A stretch of 9,156 nt of DNA from Planctomycetota bacterium (GTDB lineage: Bacteria; Planctomycetota; Phycisphaerae; Sedimentisphaerales; Anaerobacaceae): the NCBI GenBank assembly GCA_013202635.1, contig JABMRO010000167.1:1-9156 (forward strand), given 5' to 3'. Within the stretch, counting starts at the first letter, position 1. Every line of letters starts with the position of its first letter. The notes beneath the pieces are model-generated. The model worked only from the letters and a program-made list of their open reading frames with translations, was not told where the DNA came from and did no database searches. The position numbers and the translations under genes are program-made. Positions 1 to 6,243 of the stretch are shown piece after piece.

Positions 1-41
1 GTTTAGCAAACCGTTGCCTTAAGCCACTCGGCCACCTCTCC
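1..41 (-). tRNA. tRNA-Ser(GCT), 5' part only
   Basis: Read on the minus strand from base 41, the sequence starts with acceptor strand GGAGAGG, then T8, a D-arm (GCCGAGTGGCTTAAGGC) and an anticodon stem-loop ACGGT-TTGCTAA-AC. The anticodon is GCT (bases 7-5), which reads AGC/AGU serine codons. The window edge cuts the gene just after the anticodon loop, so the variable arm, T-arm and acceptor 3' strand are not visible. The acceptor and D-arm sequences are typical of bacterial class II tRNA-Ser. Confidence 0.93.
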
Positions 42-56
42 GAATAATTTTGTTGT

Positions 57-85
57 AATTTACACTGAACAAATCCATATTGCAA
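57..85 (-). promoter_or_regulatory. candidate sigma70-type promoter for tRNA-Ser
   Basis: On the minus strand there is a -35-like TTGCAA (85-80), a 17-nt spacer and a -10-like TAAATT (62-57), about 15 nt before the tRNA 5' end. Each hexamer matches consensus at 4 of 6 positions and the spacing is ideal. It would give the tRNA its own start, although no terminator separates it from the protein gene upstream. It is inferred from pattern only. Confidence 0.4.
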
Positions 86-116
86 GAAGATAAACAGATA
101 ACCGGCAAATTCCTGA

Positions 117-557
117 TTACCAGTTCTGGAGACTCGAACTATCACCCCGATACAACTTTTCAATATCCCTTGCAACAATTTCTGCAATGATTCGTTCATA
201 TTCCGGCAATGTCGGTGGCGGCTGCTTAATAGCATATCCGGTTGATTGTATCCGGGGCCACTGGTCTGGAGTCTTTGTTTTTTTGCCGGGGGCTTTTCTT
301 CTTATAGCAGTAATTTTTCGCTGTTCGGCCATAATCTGCTCAGCCAGGTCAAATTTCGGTATTTCATTTGCTTCCTGAACTGCATCGGCAGGTTCAGTCG
401 CACCAGTATCGGCGTGTTGTACCTGATTTTCGGAAAGTGAAGGAGCCGTCTCTTTCAAAGACTGCTCATGGTGTTTTTCTTTGTTATACGGCGGCAGTAT
501 ATCCTGTGCACGAATGACATCGGTATCATCTTGTTTATTATTATCAGTATCGCTCAC
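117..557 (-). CDS. hypothetical charged protein, 146 aa
   Basis: I do not recognise this protein. It is soluble-looking, with no signal peptide or membrane segment. Residues 1-75 are acidic/polar and low in complexity, so probably disordered. Residues 79-97 are strongly basic (EQRKITAIRRKAPGKKTKT). A proline-rich stretch follows (KQPPPTLPEY, 111-120), then a likely amphipathic helix at 119-138 ending DIEKLYRG. The start codon is GTG, preceded by AAAGG at 7-nt spacing; no in-frame ATG gives a similar length. It begins 31 nt after the sulfatase stop on the same strand, so it is probably the last gene of that operon. The 75 nt after its stop contain the tRNA promoter but no visible terminator. 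The basic patch would suit nucleic-acid or membrane-surface binding, but that is speculation. Confidence 0.7.
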   Translation of the reverse strand: MSDTDNNKQDDTDVIRAQDILPPYNKEKHHEQSLKETAPSLSENQVQHADTGATEPADAVQEANEIPKFDLAEQIMAEQRKITAIRRKAPGKKTKTPDQWPRIQSTGYAIKQPPPTLPEYERIIAEIVARDIEKLYRGDSSSLQNW

Positions 558-588
558 GAAACTGCCTTTTTTAAATTCGTAAAGTCTA

Positions 589-2349
589 TTATAAACGTTT
601 CACATAAACGTAATAAGCGCCGCGAGAATTGCCCCTGTTATCCATAAGCCAAGTCTGCAAGCACGTTTTGCCGGCTTTGAGCCGCAGATCGAACTTTACC
701 GCGCGGGCATTTCTTGAAACAGGCACGGTCGCATCCTGATCAGCGATTGTTATCCGGGCTTCGGTAGCCGGAATGGCCTTACCGCCTTCAATAGCCTCGT
801 TAATGCCCACATCCAGCTCTTTCGCCCAGCGTCTTAGTTCGAATTGATACCTGCCATCTCGCTCAACCTCGACCGCCCAGAAGCCATTGGCCTGCATTCC
901 GTTGAGGACGGCGCGCTGGTGCCACGGTACTTTCTGAGTATGCCAGTCGTGTGACATCAGGCACGTAGGATTCTGTTTGTCCGAGCCGAGGATAGTTTCG
1001 CAATATTCATCGAAACGCTCTGAGACATCTTCCCACCAATCTTCATAAGCCTTTCGCAGTTTTTCGACTGTCGGCGGGTTACTGTCGGCGATATCGTTCT
1101 TCTGGGTCGGATCGGCCTTTATATCGTACAGCTCCTTGCCGTTTATCAGCCGCCAACGGTCCGTCATAACCGCGCTCTTACGCCACTTTTCCGGATGTTC
1201 AATTCTTTGAGAGTCAGTAATCAGAATCCGCCCAGGCCAATTCCTGTCATCACGCCTTAAAAGCTGAACAATACTGTCGCCGTCGAACTTCACTCCGCGG
1301 GGTTTCTTTAATCCGCACAACTCAATTAGTGTCGGCAGTAAATCGACATGAGCGGTGAGACGGTCAATGTCAATACCACCGGTCAGATTGCCATCGGGCC
1401 AGCGGATAAAACACGGTACCCGATGACCACCTTCATACTCGGAGCCTTTTTTGCCGCGCATTCCTCCAGCGTAGCTTCCCGAGGTCCCGTTGTCGGTCAT
1501 AAAGATAAGTATGGTGTTCTCTTGGAGGCCAAGCTCTTTGAGGCGGCGTATAAGCCTGCCCATATTCTCGTCGATATTAGTAATCATACCGTAAAAATTG
1601 GCTTGATTTTTCTCGACGCCTTTATCCCTGTAAGGCTTGCTGTATTTGTCGGCGACATTGTAAGGTCCGTGCGGCGCGTTGGTCGGTATGTAACAGAAGA
1701 ACGGCCGAGCCTTATTAGCCTCGATGAATTTCATTGCCCCGTCAAACCATATATCAGTGCAGTAACCTTCGAATTTTTCCGGCCTGCCGTTGTGGAAGTA
1801 TGTGTCATCAAAGTAGTCATTACCCCAATAGTCGGGCCCCTGCCCAACTCCACCTCCGCCATGTATCAATACTTCGCCGAATCCCCTGTCCTGCGGCCGG
1901 AACGGATAGTTGTCGCCTAAATGCCATTTGCCGAATATAGCTGTGCGATAGCCGCCTGCCGAGAAAATATCGGCTATTGTCACCTCGTCTTTGCGTAAAA
2001 GTGACCGGCCCATAATGGTGTGCCATACCCCTGTCCGGTTACAGTAGTGTCCCGTCATCAGCGCTGCACGGGTGGGTGAACAGGTCGGACCCACATGAAA
2101 GTCGGTCAGCCGGATGCTCTGCGTATATAGACTGTCCAGATTAGGCGTCTGAATAACAGGATTGCCGTAACAGCTCAAATCACCGTAACCCTGGTCGTCG
2201 GTCATTACTAAAACGACGTTAGGACGTTTTCTTTCGGTAGCATTTGTCTGACCCATACCACCACAGCCCGGCAATATCGACAGTGTTCCGGTCGAAGCTG
2301 CTGCAAAACCAACAGTTTTAAGGAACTGCCTTCTTGATTGATTGTCCAT
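589..2349 (-). CDS. Tat-exported type I sulfatase, probable lipoprotein
   Basis: Family S1 (formylglycine-dependent) sulfatase of 586 aa, predicted to hydrolyse sulfate esters outside the cytoplasm. The N-terminus has a twin-arginine motif (SRRQFLK, 5-11), a hydrophobic stretch, and lipobox-like LPGC with Cys29, so it is probably lipid-anchored. Catalytic features are metal ligands D51/D52 (MTDDQGYGD), formylglycine site C90 in CSPTR followed by the ALMTG motif, K141 and H143 (FGKWHLG), H227 (NAPHG), D286/N287 (MTDNG) and K301 (RGKKGSEYEGG). All expected active-site residues are present. Residues from about 470 form an extra C-terminal region, probably a beta-sandwich, as in other arylsulfatase A-like enzymes of Planctomycetota. 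The substrate cannot be read from sequence; sulfated polysaccharides are the usual targets in such bacteria. Tat export implies Cys90 is converted before export, by a maturase encoded elsewhere. The gene starts 15 nt after the M16 protease stop behind an excellent SD. Confidence 0.95.
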   Translation of the reverse strand: MDNQSRRQFLKTVGFAAASTGTLSILPGCGGMGQTNATERKRPNVVLVMTDDQGYGDLSCYGNPVIQTPNLDSLYTQSIRLTDFHVGPTCSPTRAALMTGHYCNRTGVWHTIMGRSLLRKDEVTIADIFSAGGYRTAIFGKWHLGDNYPFRPQDRGFGEVLIHGGGGVGQGPDYWGNDYFDDTYFHNGRPEKFEGYCTDIWFDGAMKFIEANKARPFFCYIPTNAPHGPYNVADKYSKPYRDKGVEKNQANFYGMITNIDENMGRLIRRLKELGLQENTILIFMTDNGTSGSYAGGMRGKKGSEYEGGHRVPCFIRWPDGNLTGGIDIDRLTAHVDLLPTLIELCGLKKPRGVKFDGDSIVQLLRRDDRNWPGRILITDSQRIEHPEKWRKSAVMTDRWRLINGKELYDIKADPTQKNDIADSNPPTVEKLRKAYEDWWEDVSERFDEYCETILGSDKQNPTCLMSHDWHTQKVPWHQRAVLNGMQANGFWAVEVERDGRYQFELRRWAKELDVGINEAIEGGKAIPATEARITIADQDATVPVSRNARAVKFDLRLKAGKTCLQTWLMDNRGNSRGAYYVYVKRL

Positions 2350-2356
2350 ACCTTTC

Positions 2357-2363
2357 CCTTCCT
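2357..2363 (-). promoter_or_regulatory. ribosome binding site of the sulfatase gene
   Basis: AGGAAGG on the minus strand lies 7 nt before the sulfatase ATG, inside the 15-nt gap after the upstream stop codon. It fixes the start at 2349. It is also the strongest SD in the window, suggesting that the sulfatase is well translated from the shared transcript. Confidence 0.75.
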
Positions 2364-2364
2364 G

Positions 2365-3594
2365 TTATCCGTTATTTTCCGCAGGCCCGATAGAAAGCTG
2401 TGTAAAATCACCCGGTTTAAACTGCTCTATCAGAACATTAACATCGTCAACAGTAACGGCCTTAACCGAAATGATGTCTTCTTCGACGGTACGGTACTTC
2501 TCCAGATACAGCCAGTTCGAACCCAGGTCGCCCAGCCGTCCCATCGGAAGCTCATTTTTAATAACAAATGCGCTCAATACCTTGTTCTTTGCCTTTCTTA
2601 ATTCATCTTCGGTTATGCCGTCTTGGAACAGACTTTGGAAAATACCTCTGACGGTATCGAGCACTTGAGAAACATTGTCGGCGCTGCAGCGGATATAACT
2701 GTAAAACGCCCCTGTGCCGTCCATCGGCCCGAACTGCATTGATGCCGCTTCCGCTAATGCCTTGTCAACCAGCTCCCAGAAAAACCGCGACCCGACATTG
2801 TCGCCGACGACAACTCCTAAAAGAGACGCGGCAAACCTCCTCGGGTCCTGAGCGGACAGGCCGGAACTCATTAGGCATATATGTTCGCGAGCCAGGTTTG
2901 ATTTTTCGGTTCTCTTTTTCTTTTTGCTGCCGTCATAGTGCTCAAGCTTTCTTTCGACAGCCTGCCGCCGCCACTTGCTGCAGGAATTTGCTGCAATCGA
3001 ACAGATTTGCTCCCAGTCAAAATTGCCTGCACAGGCCAACACCATATTGTTCGGTGCATAGCGCCGGGTGAAATAGTCCCGCATCTGTTCGGACACCAGA
3101 TTATCGATACTTTCCTCACTGCCCAGAACGCTATTGCCGCAGGGATGACCATCGAAGTGCAGGCTTCTGCATTGGTCCATAACGTCAAAGCCCGGCATGT
3201 CCTTATACATTGCAATTTCTTCTTTGATTACATTTTTTTCGATATTGAAATCATCATCCCTCAGTGCCGGCCTCATCAACTCTATCCACAGCCCCGTAAC
3301 CTCAAGAAGATATTCCGGAAGAACAGCGGCATAATAGACAGTATATTCCTCACTTGTACCGGCGTTGAACTGCGCCCCCGTCCTGTCGAAGGCCTCATTA
3401 ACTTCCAGGGCACTTAACTTATCCGTCCCTTTGAACAGCATGTGTTCGAGGAAATGCGATACTCCGTTTATCTGTTCGTTCTCATCACGAGAGCCGGTTT
3501 TGACGAAAAAACCCACCGCCGCCGATTTGGCGGATTTGTTAATCTCGCCAATTACATTTAAACCATTCGCCAATTGTTCTTTTTTAAATTCCAT
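2365..3594 (-). CDS. M16 family zinc protease, catalytic subunit
   Basis: M16 peptidase (processing-peptidase/pitrilysin fold), 409 aa, the usual length of the two-domain M16B subunits. The inverted zinc motif HFLEH sits at residues 47-51 (H47 and H51 ligands, E50 catalytic base). The distal ligand is E126 in EKNVIKEEI, 75 residues after H51; E119 is the usual second acidic residue. The C-terminal half (from about 235) has the M16 repeat fold but lacks the Arg/Tyr substrate-binding pair: V276 and A283 stand at those places. That residue pattern marks a catalytic subunit needing a partner, which is the gene immediately upstream. There is no signal peptide or membrane segment, so it is probably cytoplasmic unless exported by an unseen route. 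The start is an ATG with AGGA six nt upstream. The substrate is unknown; members degrade or process peptides. Confidence 0.95.
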   Translation of the reverse strand: MEFKKEQLANGLNVIGEINKSAKSAAVGFFVKTGSRDENEQINGVSHFLEHMLFKGTDKLSALEVNEAFDRTGAQFNAGTSEEYTVYYAAVLPEYLLEVTGLWIELMRPALRDDDFNIEKNVIKEEIAMYKDMPGFDVMDQCRSLHFDGHPCGNSVLGSEESIDNLVSEQMRDYFTRRYAPNNMVLACAGNFDWEQICSIAANSCSKWRRQAVERKLEHYDGSKKKKRTEKSNLAREHICLMSSGLSAQDPRRFAASLLGVVVGDNVGSRFFWELVDKALAEAASMQFGPMDGTGAFYSYIRCSADNVSQVLDTVRGIFQSLFQDGITEDELRKAKNKVLSAFVIKNELPMGRLGDLGSNWLYLEKYRTVEEDIISVKAVTVDDVNVLIEQFKPGDFTQLSIGPAENNG

Positions 3595-3600
3595 CCGTTG

Positions 3601-3604
3601 TCCT
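3601..3604 (-). promoter_or_regulatory. ribosome binding site of the catalytic M16 gene, overlapping the upstream stop
   Basis: AGGA lies 6 nt before the ATG at 3594 and overlaps the TAG stop (3605-3603) of the upstream M16 gene. Ribosomes finishing the first subunit are placed at the start of the second, which suggests translational coupling and balanced synthesis of the two subunits. Confidence 0.6.
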
Positions 3605-4835
3605 ACTTAACAGTCACCTGCTTCGGGCCTATTGTCACAACCGTAAAATCTTTGAATTTATTGTTTCTCAAAAATCCTAAAACCGAATCAACGCTGGTTG
3701 CCTCGATTTTCTCCTTAATTTCATCCAGGCTTCGAATCCTGCCTAACATATAGTAATCGCTTGCAATTGAGCCGGCCCGACTGCTGGACGATTCGCTGCT
3801 TAAAATCAGCGAGCTTTCCAACCCGACTTTGGCCCTCTGGATTTCCTCTTCGCTGATTCCATCACCTAATTCATTAAACTGCTGGATTATTACATCGAGT
3901 GTCTCCTGAGCCTTATCCGGCGTTGTGCCGGCATAGCACATTATACCGGCCGCTTCTTTGAGACAGTGATACCGCGCTCCGATTGCATAGCACAGGCCCC
4001 GCTCTTCTCTTACCTTCGTAAATAATCTGGCGCTCATACCGCCCGATAGAACCGATACCGCTACTCTGGCATTATAGTAGTCCTCATCCGTTGGTCTTAC
4101 CGTCTCGGTCATCAGGCCGATATGTACCTGGGCACCATCGTTATCTAAATGTGTATATTTGCCTGCCCTGGAACCTAATGTTACCTGCCCGGCGTTTTCC
4201 TGCCGCTCGGTCTCAAACAGTCTTTCTATTTGCTGACAAACAGCGTCAAAATCGTATTTACCCGCGACTGAGAATATCGTCTGCGAAAGATTGAAATTGT
4301 CCTTTATAATCTGCTTTGTCTTTTCAGTCGTCAAAGCCTTCAATTCCGCGATTTCTCCAACAGGACTTCGCCCCAAAGGGCTTGGATAAAACTGCTCCCG
4401 CAGTTTGAGCATAACCTTTTGCCGCGGAGCATCATCCAGAGACAGTACCCCATCACCCGCTAATTGCCTCGCCAATTTGAACTGGTCGTCCTCGAGGCTG
4501 GGTTTAAGTATAATATCTGCATACAAATCCAGGGCCTGAGCCAGGTTGCCTGCTTCGAGTGCCGCCCCGACGGCTATATGCGAACTTCCGACCGAACGGC
4601 TGCGAGCCAGGCCAAGCCCGTCGAGTGCATCACCAAGCTGGCGGCTGTTTCTATCGCCGGCTCCTCTGAAAATCCATTCGGCAATAACACTTCCGGCCCC
4701 ACAGCAACCATCCGGCAGCAAGGCCGCCCCCGCCGGCAACATAAAATCAAACGCCACCGAAGCAACCGCCTCCATCGGCTCACCAAGAAGTACCATTCCG
4801 TTCTTTAAAACGTGCTTATCAAATTTCTCTGTCAT
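3603..4835 (-). CDS. M16 family peptidase homologue, non-catalytic subunit
   Basis: M16-fold protein of 410 aa, nearly the same length as its neighbour. Where the catalytic subunit has HFLEH, this protein has SVIAE (49-53), so both histidine ligands and the catalytic Glu are gone. In the C-terminal half it keeps VREERGLCYAIG, with R276 and Y283 seven residues apart. This is the Arg/Tyr pair that binds substrate in M16 enzymes, and the catalytic partner lacks it. It is therefore the predicted substrate-binding half of a heterodimer. I chose the ATG at 4835. A longer reading from a TTG at 4895 adds 20 residues, but that TTG lies inside the spacer of the promoter at 4883-4911 and has no SD. It is first in the operon and ends 8 nt before the catalytic gene. 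Confidence 0.92.
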   Translation of the reverse strand: MTEKFDKHVLKNGMVLLGEPMEAVASVAFDFMLPAGAALLPDGCCGAGSVIAEWIFRGAGDRNSRQLGDALDGLGLARSRSVGSSHIAVGAALEAGNLAQALDLYADIILKPSLEDDQFKLARQLAGDGVLSLDDAPRQKVMLKLREQFYPSPLGRSPVGEIAELKALTTEKTKQIIKDNFNLSQTIFSVAGKYDFDAVCQQIERLFETERQENAGQVTLGSRAGKYTHLDNDGAQVHIGLMTETVRPTDEDYYNARVAVSVLSGGMSARLFTKVREERGLCYAIGARYHCLKEAAGIMCYAGTTPDKAQETLDVIIQQFNELGDGISEEEIQRAKVGLESSLILSSESSSSRAGSIASDYYMLGRIRSLDEIKEKIEATSVDSVLGFLRNNKFKDFTVVTIGPKQVTVK

Positions 4836-4882
4836 TGGTCGGTTCTTTTCAATATTCAAGGAATTCTGCAAAACGAGGCCGG

Positions 4883-4911
4883 ATTGTATCAGCAAACATG
4901 GAATTATTCAA
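4883..4911 (-). promoter_or_regulatory. candidate sigma70-type promoter of the M16/sulfatase operon
   Basis: The minus strand has TTGAAT (4911-4906, 4/6 match), a 17-nt spacer and TACAAT (4888-4883, 5/6 match). Transcription would begin near base 4876 and give a leader of about 40 nt before the ATG at 4835. It lies in the 131-nt gap after the methyltransferase gene and is the best promoter match I found in the window. Confidence 0.6.
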
Positions 4912-4966
4912 CCGCGAAATTAAAACAGCCGATTCCGAGTTGTAAGTGCCACCTCTGACGCCGTAG

Positions 4967-6001
4967 TTATTTCCTTATGATAAACGTGTAAGCATCTTTG
5001 TTATGGGTATCACCGCATCCAAACTTTGATGCCAGAAATTTGTCAATGTGAATGACTTGCACGCCGGACACGTGGCGTTCGAGGATTGCTTTCGTCCTGC
5101 CTACGCTTAGCTTGTTCCAGTGGTAGTCGTCAACGGCTTTGACGATGTGCTGGTCGCTATCATGCATATTGAAGAATCCGATGCAGATGTCCTGCCGCGT
5201 TACACGACAAATCTCAGAGATGGCGACTTCCATCGCCTCTATTGACAGATGCTCAAACAAATCATGTACAAAACAATAATCGAATGCGTTGTCCTCCGCA
5301 TCGATATCAAGTGCATTGCCCACCTTGAAGCGTGCCTCCGGAAACATCTGCTTTGAGTTGCGGATATTCTTTTCGCACAAGTCGAATCCCGTATAGTCAA
5401 GCAGTCTGGCGATGCCGAAGGACTCGATAAATCGATAGTCGTTTGCTGAACCGCAGGCTGGTTCCAGCACAGAGATGTTCTGAGGCGGCTCACTAACGAG
5501 CACCTCATGCCAAATCGCCTGGAAGGTTGACATAAGATATTCCGGAACCGGCGCTTCGGTCGTCTCAACCGGTGTCCAGTTAAGCAAATCGCAGATATAA
5601 TTCGGCAGCCTCAGAGTGCTAAAAGTTTCTGATATATACGATGGGATTTCCAGCCCCTCGGCGTTGTCTTCTTCCGCCAGCAACGTACCGAGAACAGCCT
5701 GTAACTGGCCGGCATTGACCGGTTTTTTGAGGAGTCTGAGCAGCCAGTTCATCACCAGGCCAAACCGCAGCTCCTGCTCCATCAGGGCATCAAATTGCTC
5801 ACCGAATAATCGTTCGATGAGAAAGTGCCGTGTCAGAATGCTCTGTATGTTGATGCGAGGGTCTTCCACATCCTCGACGAGATAGTCGTGCAGCGTAGCC
5901 CTATCATATCGCATCCACGACCTGATCAGACGCTCGGTTTCCAGTTTGAAACGCTCTTCCACAATCTTCAATTCCCCACAATGCTCAAAACAGTTAACCA
6001 T
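4967..6001 (-). CDS. class I SAM-dependent methyltransferase with long N-terminal extension
   Basis: 344 aa from the ATG at 6001. The Rossmann-type methyltransferase domain spans about residues 165-280. Motif I is VLEPACGSANDY (178-189), a variant in which the usual second glycine of GxGxG is not conserved. The acidic residue after strand 2 is D207 (TGFDL), the adenine-side motif is GNALDID (228-234), and motif IV is FDYCFVHDLFEHL (240-252). A last strand ends the protein (AYTFIIRK). Residues 1-160 are mostly helical, with an acidic middle region; I cannot assign them to a family. The substrate is unknown. There is no signal peptide, so it is cytoplasmic. The start has no clear SD, and a TTG one codon upstream is equally possible. 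Upstream genes end at a terminator (6142-6174), so it needs its own promoter, which I could not identify confidently. It may or may not read through into the M16 operon. Confidence 0.88.
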   Translation of the reverse strand: MVNCFEHCGELKIVEERFKLETERLIRSWMRYDRATLHDYLVEDVEDPRINIQSILTRHFLIERLFGEQFDALMEQELRFGLVMNWLLRLLKKPVNAGQLQAVLGTLLAEEDNAEGLEIPSYISETFSTLRLPNYICDLLNWTPVETTEAPVPEYLMSTFQAIWHEVLVSEPPQNISVLEPACGSANDYRFIESFGIARLLDYTGFDLCEKNIRNSKQMFPEARFKVGNALDIDAEDNAFDYCFVHDLFEHLSIEAMEVAISEICRVTRQDICIGFFNMHDSDQHIVKAVDDYHWNKLSVGRTKAILERHVSGVQVIHIDKFLASKFGCGDTHNKDAYTFIIRK

Positions 6002-6033
6002 CAACAGGATAATCTGTTTCTAAACCAACGATT

Positions 6034-6058
6034 GTTAATAATATGACGATTTATTAAC
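6034..6058. repeat. inverted repeat GTTAATA-N11-TATTAAC
   Basis: Perfect 7-bp arms (6034-6040 and 6052-6058) are separated by 11 nt in the AT-rich leader before the methyltransferase gene. An AACGATT direct repeat (6027-6033 and 6056-6062) flanks or overlaps it. The spacing and position would suit a dimeric repressor or activator site, but AT-rich palindromes of this size also arise by chance. Confidence 0.35.
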
Positions 6059-6141
6059 GATTTTAGTCTAAAGAAAATTGCTTTTTTCCGCCAGATTTTA
6101 CTTTGTAGAAACAAAAGAGCAGTTTTAGGTAACTGGCGCAT

Positions 6142-6174
6142 AAAAAACGCCGCCGGGCAAATCGCCCGACAGCG
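6142..6174 (-). terminator. intrinsic terminator of the sigma/anti-sigma unit
   Basis: On the minus strand, CGCTGTCGGGC, loop GATTT and GCCCGGCGGCG form an 11-bp stem with two G-T wobbles and no mismatches, followed directly by TTTTTT. It lies 69 nt after the stop of the 478-aa gene and ends that transcription unit before the methyltransferase gene. Confidence 0.92.
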
Positions 6175-6243
6175 CTTGAGCACATTAGTAGCAAGTTCTA
6201 TAACAAACCTAACTGTACTGGTTGAAGGATACTTTTACTTTGG

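Noticed and set aside
42..116. Terminator for the sulfatase operon before the tRNA
   Set aside because: No hairpin with a T-tract is visible, so the operon end is either outside this stretch or factor-dependent.
1..116. Integration site at the tRNA-Ser gene
   Set aside because: tRNA-Ser genes are common attachment sites, but no integrase, no direct repeat of the tRNA end and no mobile genes are visible, and the tRNA 3' end is outside the window.
595..611. Inverted repeat ACGTTT-CACAT-AAACGT at the sulfatase 3' end, next to a TATAAT-like sequence (593-588)
   Set aside because: The arms are only 6 bp and lie in the last sulfatase codons. There is no T-tract for a terminator and no good -35 for a promoter, so I treat it as chance.
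1348..1920. 190-codon plus-strand open frame opposite the sulfatase gene
   Set aside because: It lies wholly antisense to a conserved sulfatase with intact motifs, has no recognisable domain, and looks like a shadow of the codon pattern.
2938..3417. 159-codon plus-strand open frame opposite the catalytic M16 gene
   Set aside because: Antisense to the HxxEH protease, with no SD or family features; a shadow frame.
4836..4966. Possible terminator between the methyltransferase and M16 genes
   Set aside because: No stable GC-rich stem followed by a T-run was found; only weak partial pairings.
6001..6183. 60-codon minus-strand frame before the methyltransferase
   Set aside because: It runs through the terminator hairpin and AT-rich leader, and its composition is not protein-like.
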